From contig JAPWDM010000033.1 of the NCBI GenBank assembly GCA_035578155.1, positions 1,943,001 through 2,007,000 of the forward strand: 64,000 nt of DNA. The letters run 5' to 3'. Numbering within the stretch: position 1 is the stretch's first letter; each line of letters starts with the position of its first letter. The notes beneath the pieces are model-generated. The model saw only the letters and a list, made by a program, of their open reading frames with translations, did no database searches and was not told where the DNA came from. The position numbers and the translations under genes are program-made. This DNA comes from Brachynemurus nebulosus. Lineage: Eukaryota > Arthropoda > Insecta > Neuroptera > Myrmeleontidae. This document shows, one piece after another, positions 45,656 through 57,772 of this stretch.

Positions 45656-45984
45656 CTAATACTTGTGACTGTTTTTAGTATTATGTAAAATAATGACCCA
45701 GTTTTAATAGAAATATGATGTCATTCCTTACATATCTTAAATCAAATTAAAACTGGAGAAATTATGTTGCATTAAATCATCAGATACTACGAAGATGCCG
45801 CGGTATTCCGTGGGATAATTTTTTAATGTCTACTGCTTTTTATGGTTATCACTTGAAAACAAAATTTATTTGAAAATGAACAATCATATAATTTTAATAG
45901 AGACGACATTTTGCAAAGTTAGTAGGTATTTCAATTTATTTTAGTATATGAAATATTGTAGACTAAAAGAATGTAATAAAAAGG

Positions 45985-46132
45985 CTTGTTCGAGTAGCAG
46001 TTTTGGATAGTACCAAACTGTCAGGATTGTGTGCAAAACGTTTTTAGTCATTAAGACCGCTCTGCGCATACTAAAATTGCTTTGCGCATAATTCTGACAG
46101 CTTGGTACTATCCAAAACTGCTGCTCGACAAG
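45985..46132. mobile_element. 148-bp inverted-repeat MITE
   Basis: Arms CTTGTTCGAGTAGCAGTTTT, continuing through GGATAGTACCAA to CTGTCAG, and their complement ending GCTGCTCGACAAG. About 40-bp arms with a few mismatches. Confidence 0.8.
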
Positions 46133-46164
46133 TCTGTGTAACCATCACTTCTATGAATTTACAT

Positions 46165-46539
46165 TCAGACGGCATTATAACAGAACTCTGTGAATATTAA
46201 ACAATTTAGTACACTGACAAGGGGAACCATAACTCCGAAAATTAAAAAAAAAAAATTAGGAATTTTGTTAGTACATAGAGAATGAGTACCTCTAATAACA
46301 TAAAAATTTTCGGTTAGTGCAAAAAAATTATTTTCTCTTTCCAAGTTAGAACTCAAAAATCTAAAAATTTTTACATTTTAAACGAATTTCCTTTTTGGAA
46401 ATTCACTTATAGTAGGAGAGCTACTAGCCGATTTGCGATGATCATTTCAACACGCGTTAAATTGAGAGTATACGATCTTGGATACTTACTCTACACAAAA
46501 ATTCAGTTCTGGCAAGCCTATTCGGCCGGGTTGAATCAT
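46165..46539 (-). CDS. possible two-exon microprotein gene
   Basis: ATG at 46539 reads MIQPGRIGLPELNFCV and meets the strong donor GTAAGT (46484-46489). An in-phase exon after TTCCCCTTGTCAG (46213-46165) reads VLNCLIFTEFCYNAV and TGA. Total 32 residues. The splice signals are good, but the product is so short that chance, or a missing further exon, is likely. Confidence 0.2.
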
Positions 46540-47176
46540 ACTTAACGTTTAAAGTTGTGGTAAATTTCATAATTATTTTGACAAATATTAAAATATTGTG
46601 TATCCATGGTAATATGATTTAATTGCTGAATTTGGATACTCGTTAAAACGGAATGTAAATAATTGGGTATTTGACAAATTTCGAAAGACGGTTTTAAAAT
46701 ATTCAAAATGACAAATATAATCCCAGTAATTGATTTTTTTTTTAATAAAAGCGATTTAAGGGAAAAGAAAGTTTTTTTTTTTATTCAACTGAATTTTGGT
46801 GCGAAAACACTTGGTCACGTGTCAGTGACGTAACATCACGAACCAGTTAGCTTTTTATATTTATAATTATGTAGTAGGTATAGTAAGCATGAGGAGTTTA
46901 TTTTCAAAACCAATTTCTAAGAAAAAGCTGAATTTGAGATTAATTTAGAATTATAAACCTGATTTAGAAAGTCATTATTCTAAACGGAAATTTTTTTCCG
47001 AAACTAATTACAGAGTACTGAAAAAGGACACCAAATTTTATTTTCAAAAAAAAAAAAAAAATCTGAATAAAAATTAATTTTAGAAATTGCCTTTTGAAAA
47101 CAATTTTTTAAACTGAAATATCTTTAATTCCTTGAATTAATAATGATCGTTAATTTGAAATTTTTAACGGACAAAA
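46540..47176. other. no gene identified
   Basis: AT-rich flank, nothing supported. Confidence 0.4.
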
Positions 47177-47473
47177 ATGTACCTCAGCAAAGAAAAAATA
47201 AAACTGGAACTGAAAACCCAACAGAAAATATTACGTTTTAAAGCTTTTGACTTATTTTTTGTTGCACGGTCACAATCTCACAATAGCATCACGGATAATA
47301 TGAGTAGCGTGTTACAACTACTAGTGTCTGAAAAAAAAATACCGGAAACAAAAAGTGCTGCAAGCCAAAGGGAAAAAGAAAAACAGATAAATCTAAATTA
47401 CTTGATGCTATTCCATATCTTAAATAATAAATCAAAGATTTTACTTAGCAAAAAAATCACGTTTATTTTTTAA
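47177..47473 (+). other. 98-codon open frame, possibly decayed coding sequence
   Basis: Reads MYLSKEKIKLELKTQQKILR at the start and SEKKIPETKSAASQREKEK in the middle. Near 47380 another frame reads KTDKSKLLDAIPYLK to a stop, so a shift in the A-rich run could have altered the original end. No domain recognised and no splice signals identified. Confidence 0.3.
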
Positions 47474-48160
47474 TTGTGACAATTGTTTCAAGCTTAAAAG
47501 CCCATTTTCAAATAAAGTAAGTTAATAGATTTGAGCGTTACTTCATGGTATTCCATATTTGTAAATATTAAAAACAAATAGGTACTTTACTTCACAAAGT
47601 ACGATTTTTACTTTTGAAATTGTGACAACAATGTTATTCACTGGTAAAAAATCCGTAAAAATGATGCTGGTGATAGAAGATCTCATTATACTCGAAAATT
47701 ACATTTTGCTAGAAATTGTTTTTTGAAAATAAGCTCCAACTTCATTAATGACATAATTATATCCATATCCAAAAACTAAAATGTGAGTATCTTTTTGCAA
47801 TATTAAATACCTCCGTGCTGTGACGTCACATGCCCAAATAAATCTTTTTAACCATTTCGCCCGCTAATTCCAAATTCGTAATTTTTATTTAGAAAAATAA
47901 AATATTTATATATATTTTTTTTTTTAAATTAATATAAATGGTTAATCATTATCACTGAATCATGCCCTGTTATTCACTATATTTTACTATCAATTGCAAC
48001 ATCAGTCAAATACCCAATTGGACTCTGTTATCCAACAACAGACCAAAAGCCAAATTGTTAAAATTGAGATTATGGTATCATCTGGAAGTTTAAATGTGAA
48101 TATACTGAAATTTTAATCGATAAATTCTATTAAAATAAAATTTAAGCGTCACTTGCGAAA
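47474..48160. other. no gene identified
   Basis: AT-rich, no supported feature. Confidence 0.4.
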
Positions 48161-48262
48161 TTACACCTTCTTGTGTATAACATAGAGTCCTGGTGATAAA
48201 TGTAATATTGTTTCTTGGCATTCAGGCAATTTTAAGGCGTTAATGTGTATTACAGCGTTAAT
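48161..48262 (-). other. coding-like segment ending in a stop
   Basis: The minus frame reads INALKLPECQETILHLSPGL then YVIHKKV and TAA at 48161-48163. It looks like a protein C-terminus, but no AG acceptor is visible before it and the frame closes upstream at a TGA. It could be the distal exon of the gene starting at 48983. Confidence 0.3.
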
Positions 48263-48945
48263 AATAAATCACATTTTTTAGGAAAGTAGCTTTACTTTTT
48301 TAAACAGACAGTACAGCACACATAACTATAAATCTTTACATAACCAATAAAATAAAATAACCTTACAAATATATAAAATTCTGTCAAAAACTGTAAGTAC
48401 ACATTGGTTAGGTTTAGGTAAATAGTTTTAATTCAAAAGATATAAATTGAGGTTAACATCACATTTTGCATTCTTCAGCGTGGGACGATATCAATCATAT
48501 AATTAAAAAAAAAAGCAAAACTAATGGTTTGAATCCACATAAAAATAATTATTTTATACTTTATAAGATATACCTACTTCTTAAAATTTATTTAATTATT
48601 TAACAAGTATAATTCTGCTTTCTAATTTTATTAATTTCTTACTTGATTGAAGTCATAACATTGAAGTGACTTTAAGAAAATCAATGAATCATAAATTTGA
48701 ATCATGTGAACATGTTTCATGAGAACTTAAATAAATAACGTGAATACTGTAAATTGTTTTGGAATTTCTGAAATGAAATACATCAAAACCAGTACATAAA
48801 CCTCAACATATAACCATAAACGTCAAAACTTGTATAAATGTTCAGTGTACATTTATACATTGGTTTACAAGAAAATAATTTATACGAAAGATCATAATAA
48901 TTTGATTAAAAATATAACATTTATAATAATAAAAATTAAACTTAC

Positions 48946-49024
48946 GGTGTGCGGTCATCCATAGCTTTTTCTACAGCCACCATAAGGAATAATTGCAATG
49001 GTTATTTAATAAACCATTGCTTAT
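48946..49024 (-). CDS. candidate exon with start codon and strong splice sites
   Basis: Acceptor TTTTTTCATTTTTAG at 49025 and donor ACACC|GTAAGTTT at 48945 bound a 79-nt exon. Translation from ATG 48983 gives MVAVEKAMDDRT plus two bases (phase 2), with an in-frame stop upstream in the 5' part, so a preceding non-coding exon is implied. A possible next exon in phase is 48643-48669 (HFNVMTSI, donor GTAAGA). It is downstream of, and on the same strand as, the dynein-like exon. Function unknown. Confidence 0.4.
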
Positions 49025-49049
49025 CTAAAAATGAAAAAATCAAAATATC

Positions 49050-49895
49050 AAATAAAACGTAATATACCACACAACAAAAAATCTTTATAATAAAAATACT
49101 GCCACTTAAAAATTATTTATAACGAAATGGAATTTAAAAAAATGATTTTATTGTTACTCACTTTTTTATGGTAAAAAATGGCGAGGTTCAATGTAAAATA
49201 AAAACCTTCACTGATTTCTTCACATATATGAATGGTTCGAAGATTCTATCCAAAATTTAGAATTGCCCCGAAATTTTTTAAATAAATATAGTATCCTAAT
49301 TTTATAATTTTTAATAAGTATTTTTTAATTAGAAAAGAGATTTGACAGAGCACTATAGCGTTTAGACAACCACCACATTATTACGAACGTTGACGAAGTG
49401 TACGATTTCAAACGAAAATTGTCAAATAACATAAAAAAATAATAAGCGGTAAATTTAAACTGTTTAGGTATATTGGAATTAAAAAGTCTGTTAAATAATT
49501 ATTTTTATCTTCAAGTAATTAAAATAAGAATAGGAATTGTTTGATTTAATATATTGTTAATAACTAAACATAATAATGTATATAAATGCATAGTTATTCA
49601 ATGTTTAAAAATAATAAATCAATAATTATGGATATTTTATTTTTATGAGAATGAAAATATTAAACAAAATCTCAATTTTTGACATTTTTACAGAAAGAAA
49701 CATTTTTTATTACATATCTATTATTTTATTATATCACATAAATATTTCAGTTAACAAAAAATTTTTCATATTTATTTTACAACAATTAACAAACATACAT
49801 AATTTTTTTATAATAACATTTAAACAAACCTAAGTATTTATTCTAAAAATATTTCTAAAAAAAAAAATTATATATAGGAATTTAATGTGATCTAT
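49050..49895. other. intergenic between two minus-strand genes
   Basis: AT-rich. It probably contains the promoter of the 48946 exon; the less AT-rich stretch 49365-49425 is a possible 5' region. The 62-codon plus frame at 49645-49833 is not convincing. Confidence 0.4.
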
Positions 49896-50076
49896 TTAAG
49901 TTTCTTCTTCAATGACATCAGGTGGTCGTTCCAAAACTTTAGGTTCTCTCATTAAAGATAAAATTTTATCTAATTTCATTTTTTGGAGATCAGATTGACT
50001 GATTCCTATTTGTTTTTTCGTTGGAATAACTTGAAGTCTCAGATTTGGAGACAATTTTAAACTTGAAATTGTTCCC
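49896..50076 (-). CDS. DNAI1: last exon of an axonemal dynein intermediate chain 1-like gene
   Basis: Acceptor TATATAATTTTTAG at 50077, then one base and 59 codons to TAA at 49896-49898. It reads GTISSLKLSPNLRLQVIP, a linker, LQKMKLDKILSLMREPK and an acidic end VLERPPDVIEEET. The block SLKLSPNLR followed by K(L/M).LDK(I/L)L.L.RE.K is, as I recall it, the C-terminus of DNAI1/IC78-type intermediate chains, just after the last WD40 strand. The phase also allows the G-x-G turn of that strand to come from the previous exon. The protein anchors outer-arm dynein in the axoneme; in insects this means sperm flagella and chordotonal cilia. No upstream exon was found before 64000: the preceding DNA is transposon-filled, implying a long intron. 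Coding status is secure; the family name is my recognition without a search. Confidence 0.7.
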
Positions 50077-50254
50077 CTAAAAATTATATATACTGTTAAA
50101 ATTACTTAGGTACATAAAAGCGTTCAGAATTTATTAATAAATTAACTGAATATTATATAGGTATTCAAAATTTTTAAACCCAAGTAAGGTCAATTAGCAA
50201 GTATTTTTTTTTTTTTATTATTGAATTTTTCAACTGAAAAAATTACACTTATAC

Positions 50255-50885
50255 AGCCTATACGATAAGAACGGGACGAGGCGAGAGTAGGGGCGCTCTC
50301 CGTTTTCGGATCCGGATTCTGAAGATTCCTGGCTCCTTTTTCCATGTGTAGGGCCGCCTTATGAACGGAATGAGCCGAAATTTTGTAAGTGGGGCTGAAA
50401 AAATACTATAAAAGTGGGGTCAAATTTTGGATACGACCCAACCTTTAATGGGGTGGTGGGGGAAACAAAACAATAAAACTTTCCCAAACTGCTGGTTGGA
50501 AATAATGTTTCGGTTAATTATCTACAACATAGCCCAAATTCAGCTTCCTAGGATGATTTGGAGGGAGTAGAGGGGGAAAAAAGTCTTTTGGCTGGATCTA
50601 ACACGTCCACACCACCCCAGAATTAACGTGGAGAGTTGAAATTTGGTATGCTGCTTAGAGTATAGGTTAAGTTAATAGCCAGCCACTGCTTTTTGGAGGT
50701 TTCAACATTTAACCCTTACCCCTCCGATTATTACGCCAATATTTCCTTGATTTTTTCTTTTTTTTCTAATACGCCTAGACTCTCTGAGTAAAACTAGACG
50801 GGTGAAATTTTGTACGTGTATTGAGTTAGTATCCAGTTAGTGCCTTTTAGTTATTCCACATTAGTCTTTTCCTCACTTCTTCCAT
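50255..50885 (-). repeat. repeat family B, diverged copy
   Basis: Matches the complement of about 4780-5880 with large deletions (ACTTTAATGGGGTGGTGGG, TTGAAATTTGGTATG and CCTAGGATGATTTGGAGGGA blocks). More diverged than the neighbouring copy, so older. Confidence 0.75.
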
Positions 50886-51032
50886 TTTTACATCGTAATT
50901 CAATGGTATTGTTATACCTGGTTAAAATGATTTATTTTAATACCAATGTAAGCAGGCAAGATAAATTTAGAAAAAAAAGTGTACTAATCGTAATAAATAT
51001 TGTAATTTTTAAAAAAAAAGTATTATAAATGT

Positions 51033-51162
51033 CAATTTTTAGTCGAATTTTCTCCGAAAAATTAGATTTATACAGTCTATACGATAATAGCTGCGAGAGG
51101 CGAGAGTAGGGGCGCTATCCGTTTTCGGACCCGTAGAACACGAATATGTAGAAAAAAAAATG

Positions 51163-51232
<70 letters not shown>

Positions 51233-52961
51233 CCGCCACCTTTTAATTTGTGTAGGGCCCCCCTATGGAAGTTAAGAGATGAAATTTTGTAAATGGGGCT
51301 CATTTTCGAGGCACCTCATACTATCAAAGTGGGGTCAAATTTTGGGCAAATTTTTTTTCTGACCTGACCATTAAGGGGGTGGTGGGGGGGCGGAAAAGCA
51401 ATAAAACTTTTCCAAACCGGTTTTAAATAATGTTTCGGTCAATTATCTACAACATATCCAAAATTCAGCTTCCTAGGATGATTTGGTGGGAGTAGAGGGG
51501 GGAAAAACGATTTTCGCTGGATCTAACAGGCCCCCAGCCCCCCAGAATTAACGTAGAAGGTTGAAATTTGGTGTGTTGATAAAGTTCGTACCTAGGTTGT
51601 GCTTTTTGGAGGTTTTAATATTTTACCTCCACCCCCCTCATTTTTAAGCTACAATTTCATGCATTTTCGACGTTTTCGAAGTTTGTACCACTCGCACAGG
51701 TCACCCAAATAAACCTAGAGGGCTGAAATTTTGTATTCGGATTGAGCTAGTATCAAGGGGGTGCCTTTTGGGGGTCCCGACTTTTAACCCCTACCCCCAC
51801 CATTTTTATACCAAAAAGAACATGATTTTTCTTGTTTTTAACAGTTTCGTTCGGGTCAAAATCTCCCCAAATAAACCTAGAGGGCTGAAATTTTGTGTAC
51901 AGGTTAAGCTAATAGCCAGACACTGTTTTTTGGAGGTTTCAACTTTTAACCCTTACCCCCACGATTTTTACGCCAATATTTCCTTAATTTTTTTGCTTGT
52001 TTTCTAACACGTCTAGAGACTCTCTAAGGAAACCTACAGGACTGAAATTTTGTACGTGTATTCAGTTAGTATCCAGCTAGTACCTTTTAGGGAGTCCACA
52101 TTACTTTTCCCCCCACTTTTTCCATTTTTACATCGGAATTGAATGCTATTGTTAAATGTGTTTTAAATGCATTATACTTTTATTCTAAATACAAGTAGGC
52201 GAATAGTAATTTTAAAAAATTTAAAAAAAGTGAATACAATTTTTTAACAAATGAAATACATACATATTAAGTAATTTGAAATTGTTATTAAAGTCACTGT
52301 TTATTTATAAATTAGGAATTTTGGATTTTTATTATTTATAAAATAGAAATTTTGGATTTTTTTGGAAAGAAAAAATATCTTCATAAAAGCCTTCCAGTTT
52401 ACTATTTAAGTTCCTTTTTTAATATTTAAAAATAAAACACAAAGGCAATTGGCGGATAAGCATGGATAGAAATGCCCTCGTACGAATTGTGGTGGCTTTT
52501 TCCCTGTTAACTGCTATCGGCACAAAATTGAAATTTACTGAGATTCAGCCCTTAAAAACTTAAAACCTTTTTTTAAAGCCCCGATCAACCGGACACTCAT
52601 CATCAGTTTTGAAACCACCAAAAATTTTTTATTTTTTATTTTTATTTTTTTTTTTTGAAAGAAAAAATATCTTTATAAAGGCCTTCCAGTTTACTATTTA
52701 AGGTCCTTTTTTAATATTTAAAACTAAAACATAAAGGCAATTAGCGGATAAACATGGGCAGGAATGTCCTCGTACGATTTGTGTTGGTTTTTTTTCTGCT
52801 ACCTGTTTTCGGCACAAAATTGAAATTTACTGAGATACAGCCCTTAAATACTTAAAACCTTTTTTTAAAGCCTCGATCAGCCGAACACTCATCACCAGTT
52901 TTGAAACCAACAAAATGACAATTCGGTTGTAGACTTTCAATCACATTTCGCTTATTAGTAC
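51033..52961 (-). repeat. repeat family B, second long copy
   Basis: Complement of about 4225-5897. It contains a (TA)n tract at 51168-51230 and a local duplication of the head segment (52300-52640 repeated at 52640-52940). The GC hairpin end is missing (truncated at 52961). Confidence 0.85.
51168..51230. repeat. (TA)n microsatellite in repeat B
   Basis: About 63 bases, shorter than the homologous run at 5679-5766. Confidence 0.98.
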
Positions 52962-53522
52962 AGTCACTGAAAGACAAAATAATGTAAAAGCTCCCAATTT
53001 TTTCGGATTGAAGGGATTTTCCTGAAAATTTGTATACGAGCTCATCTGACCCTACACTTCAAAAGTTATATTGTCTTGATGTGTGCTTTTTGATAATTAG
53101 GGGTAAAAACTACCCTTGTATGACAAAAATACGAAAAGTCCAGATTTACGTATTTTAAAGATTCAATTTATGTTCAAATATGTTGGATAAAATTCCTTTC
53201 AAGTTTTTTAATATAATTTATGAAATTCAGTTACTTTTCTACCCAACAAATTCTTAAAAACTACCCCTTTGTTTCCGAAAAAATAGGAAAAAAGTTTTAG
53301 CAGCCTAAAGTAACCTTTTGGTGCATTCACAATGTATTATATCTCTTTTATTTTTCATTAGAAAACTTATCACTCATTAAAAAGCTGCAACCGTTAAAAA
53401 ATAAACCACCCCTTATAATAAAATAAAGAAGAAAACGATTATTAACAGCTTGAGATATTATATACTGGTGTACATATGATGAATTGTAACTTTTTAAAAG
53501 TTTTCAAATGTATGATTATATT
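52962..53522. other. non-coding sequence related to the inverted arms
   Basis: TACAGTCACTGAAAGACAAA then CCAATTTTTTCGGATTGAAG resembles TACAGTAACTGAAG then CCAATTTTTTCGGATGGGAT in the arms (54905-54960 and 59868-59910). No gene. Confidence 0.5.
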
Positions 53523-55773
53523 GTAACTTTTTAATCTCCCAAAAACCCTGATAGAAGAACTACCCCTTATAAAAAATCCTACCCTTTATGGAAAAATTGC
53601 ATAAAAATTATATGTATGGAAAAATAGCATGTGAATTATACATTACATGTTGATATAATTAAATTTATTTTTTCATTCTATTGAATTTATTTTTAAAATT
53701 TTTAACTAAATTATTAAAAAAATACAAAAAATACACAATGATAATGGTAATTTACCTGCTCCAAAAATTTTACCGAAAAATGCAGTTGGTTTTCTTACTA
53801 TAACTTTTTTAATTTTTAAGTTATCAATTCGCTTAAAAAACCATTTGGTAGGAAATTTTAAGCACTATAAGTCTTATGATTTACAATTTTTTTGAGTCCT
53901 TCAATTTTTAGATTTGTAAGTTTAAAGGGCTTAGGAAAGGTAGTCTTCGCGTTCTGTTTTGAGCTTCTAACGATCATAACTCAGTCAAATTTGGACGTAC
54001 AAAAATGAACAACAAAGCAAATTTTTCAGCAAGAAAGGACCTACAATTTTCATTCTATAATTTTTTTTCATAAATTTGTTAGTTTTTTAAATATTTTGAA
54101 GAAAACTATGATTTTTTTAAAAATTAAATTTTTTTTTTCAAGAGTATATCAGTCATTTTTTCGAATTTAAACTTCTAAATCCGTTCAAACTCCCAGAACC
54201 CATTGTTTATATATGAATAAAGTAAACTGGCGACGGATTACGCTTAGTTTCAATGTTTGCCGTCAAGTAATTAATTTTGATACCAATTTTTTTTCTCAAA
54301 AATCGAGACAACCATTTTGCTTTGAATGTAACTCCGTTAATTTTTATACTAATGGCTTTTACCACAGCTCAAAATAAAGGTCTATTCAAGTACTTTAAAA
54401 GGTGTAATATGAGTTTTTTTCGAAAAACCTCTCATCTTTCCTCCAAATGACATTGAAAGTTTCGATTTTAGCTATCGTCAAAATCGATTTTAACTTCAAG
54501 GAGTCATAACTTAGGTTATATTCTACCTACAAAAATAAAAAAGAATGCAATCTCTTTGTTACTTGATTTTCTTTATTTTTGCTCATAACCATTTTTTATG
54601 TAAAACTTGTAGTTTTTGAGATATTTGCGAAATATCCCTCAAAAACATGCATTTTTTGGGCTAAAAACGACCACATTTAGGCGCCAATATCTCAAAAAGT
54701 ATTGATTGTACAAAAAATTCTTATAGAATATTTTTTGCTTAGAATTTGTCCCTCTATCGAACGGTGAGGTTATTTTTTTATAAAAAAATTTCCAACCCCT
54801 AGAAGGGGTGCCTTCCACCCCTAGGGTGAAAGCACACATCGGCATTATATAACTTTTGTTTCTTGGGCTATTCTCTAGCTACAGTTCAAATTTCAAGCCA
54901 ATCCATCCCATCCGAAAAAATTGGTAGCCAAATGCTTCAGTTACTGTACTATATAGACATTCAATACCGAAGATGAAGGGGAAAATTCGACTACCGTGAT
55001 GGGGCCCCGCTGCTCACGGCGTTTTTATTTATAAATTATAAATTTTAGATTTTTAGAGAAAAAAATATCTTGATAAAGGCCTTCCAGTTCACTATTTACG
55101 GTCCTTTTTTAATATTTAAAAATAAAACACAAAGACAATTGGCAGATAAGCATGAGTAGGAATACCCTCGTACAAATTCTGTTGGATTTTTTCCTGCTAA
55201 CTGCTATCGGCATAAAATTGAAATTTACTGAGATTCAGCTCTGAAAAACTTAAAACCTTTTTTTAAAGCCCCGATCAGCTGGACCCTTATCATCAGTTTT
55301 GAAAACACCAAAATGACAATCCGCCTCTACCCTTTCAATCACATTTAGATATCTCGAAAATACCGAAGATGTAGCGAAAATTTCGACTTCCGTGATGGGG
55401 CCCCGTTGCTCATGACGTTTTATATTAGCTATATAGTTATTAGTCCAGTAAAACCGTCGGGATCGGTTGAACTATGACGGTTAATTGAATTGGACGGATA
55501 ACAGCACGATACCAGCTTAATAAATTGATTTTGATACTATGGTCCATTTCACTTAAATTTAACCATGCTTCATCACTTTGAAATTAAATAATTTCCGCTT
55601 TCTTAGCTTTATCTCTTTCATTATTGTATTTACGTAAATAAATCTGTAGTTTGTTTTTAGAAAAGAATAGAAGATTGATTTGTTTCGAATATAAGAATTA
55701 TTTAATTTTTTAACGATGACTCATGATTAATTGTATTTGAAATAGGGTATATCTTTCGAGCAAAAATGTGTAT
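53523..55773 (+). repeat. left arm of a 2.25-kb inverted duplication
   Basis: Positions x here and 114813-x in the right arm (59040-61290) are complementary throughout, as far as read. The arm contains family B fragments with the GC hairpin (CCGTGATGGGGCCCCGCTGC at about 54993) and a copy of repeat D at its inner end. The 68-codon frame at 54639-54845 is repeated exactly in the other arm and is not a recognised gene. Confidence 0.9.
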
Positions 55774-57346
55774 TTATAGTGACTTAGAATATTGTGGTAA
55801 AGGGATTATTCTGTTATTCTTATTAAAATATGTAAATAAATAACCACTTAAATGGGAAATTTAAAAAAAAATTATAATGTAATTATGAAAAAAGGATATT
55901 TTAAATTGTTATGTATACGGTGACTAGTGGGTAATACAGCTCAGCAGGATATTATATCCTAAAATAACCAAATGTCGACTTGAAAGACCATTCGTAAAAT
56001 TTTTTGCAATTTCCCATAAGCAACTTTTTGAACCATTCTAGAGGAATGAATTGTACCGAGGACTCTGAACAAAATTACAGAACACTCTTGGTTTAATCAA
56101 GAAAGGGTAATATACACGCCAGTTTCTAACTTCAAAATAAGTTCGAAAGAATACAATTTTGATTTGCCGGGAAAAAACGGTCTTGCTTATGTAAGTGGGT
56201 ACCTCCTATCAAAATGTATAAATTTGCATTCCTGTGATAAATTGCAAGAAATTTTGGAAAAGCCGAAAGATATTTGTATGGAAAATATATTAACCCATTT
56301 TAAAGCTTATTCCAAAACAAATAATATATTTGTTGGACTTACAGCTCCTCCAAAAAGTTTTTATGAATATGTCGAGGAAATAGAAGCAATTTTTAGAAAT
56401 AATTTTGAAAAAAAAATTAGTGGGAAACGTGTGCAAGGAGATTTTAAAACAAATTAATTTAATTAAATTTGAAACTCTTTGCCCATGCTTCCCCATAGAA
56501 TATTTAAAACATCTTTTTATAAGAGTGCGTATTTACCAGGGCTGGGAAAAATGGTTCATAGAAACCATTTAAAATAGAAAATGCAAAATGCTTTTCAAAA
56601 TTGCATTTAAAATACAAAATGTAAAATAGTTTTGCTGAACATATTTAAAATAGATAGAGCTATTTAAAATGGATTATAAAATGCAAAATGCTTTCTTTTT
56701 TTTTAATTCAAAATTCAGTAAATTTTTTATCATTATTTATATTAATTTAAAATAAAAGTCTAGATGTCAAATGTACTGAAATTTAATAAAGGCAGCTTTT
56801 TGAGAAAATTTTATAAAGTTTTCATGATATGAAAACTAAATTTAATTCTTGAAATACTGCTACTCAAAAATATTGTAAAATTTAATTGAGCCTTAACGTA
56901 TTCAAATCTTGACTACGCTACGACTGCGACTTCTAAATTACGAAAATCCTCTACTCGAAATACCGAAATATTTCGTATCGACAGTTTGTCATATATATAA
57001 TACTGAACAAATTCATCATTCTACCATTATACTTGCAATTTCTTACCATTATACTTGCCAATTTTCCACTAATCAGTCGTTTTATTCTGCTGCCGATTTT
57101 TTATTAGACAATTGAAGACGTGAGTGAATGAGGGTGTTATGTAATTTTTTTACAAAATTCATATTTTGTAAAATTTTTAAATATCCTAAATAATTGGCTA
57201 AATTTAATGTTAAGTATCATGTTATATTAAAATTTGGTTTGATTACGTCCAATAGTTTTGCAGAAATTTAATAATAAACACGTGCTATTGCATGAGAAGT
57301 ATATGTATGTAAATAAAAACTTTCAAACACTTTTATTGTAAAATTA
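55774..57346 (+). other. spacer of the inverted duplication
   Basis: Single-copy-looking DNA holding the transposase remnant at 56068-56457. A stretch of TTTAAAATAGA/AAAATGC repeats (56560-56700) is low complexity. No other gene seen. Confidence 0.5.
56068..56457 (+). pseudogene. transposase fragment, possibly P-element/THAP9-like
   Basis: Open from about 56068 through ATG 56164 to TAA at 56455-56457. It reads TEHSWFNQERVIYTPVSNF, then DLPGKNGLAYVSGYLLSKCI, NLHSCDKLQEIL, then a charged C-terminal part. The G(L/A)xYVSGYL..K......C pattern is typical of the region after the catalytic core in P-like/THAP9-like transposases. A further frame upstream (about 55955-56040) is interrupted by stops. 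No terminal repeats found. It may instead belong to another DNA transposon family. Confidence 0.45.
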
Positions 57347-57692
57347 TAAATACCCCTGTCGCAGCATCTGCATAACATAGCGAATTTCCAAATCTTGGGC
57401 ACTGGCGGATCTCATCTAAGACCTGTACCTATTTAAAATAGTTTAGCTTTCTAAGAGTAAAAGAATTTTTAAAATCGGCTGGGTAATTAGTTTTGGTATT
57501 TTTGGGGACCCAAGAACCCGAACGGATTTTGTGCAGCATAGTTGTATCCATCTAAAATAATTTAGTTCTCTAGTAGTGAGAAATTTTTTAGAATCGGTTC
57601 GATAGCTTATTACTGGCGTTTTCGGATCTGCAAGATCCCGGTGGACCTCATTAAAAAATCAGCTCGACCGTATATTCTAGGCGGACTTTATG

Positions 57693-57772
<80 letters not shown>

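Noticed and set aside
46490..46539. GGCCGGGTTGAATCATAC considered as part of a tRNA T-arm.
   Set aside because: No GGTTCGAATCC-type loop, acceptor stem or D-arm could be found around it.
54639..54845. A 68-codon frame repeated exactly at 59968-60174.
   Set aside because: The identity reflects the inverted duplication, not selection on a protein.
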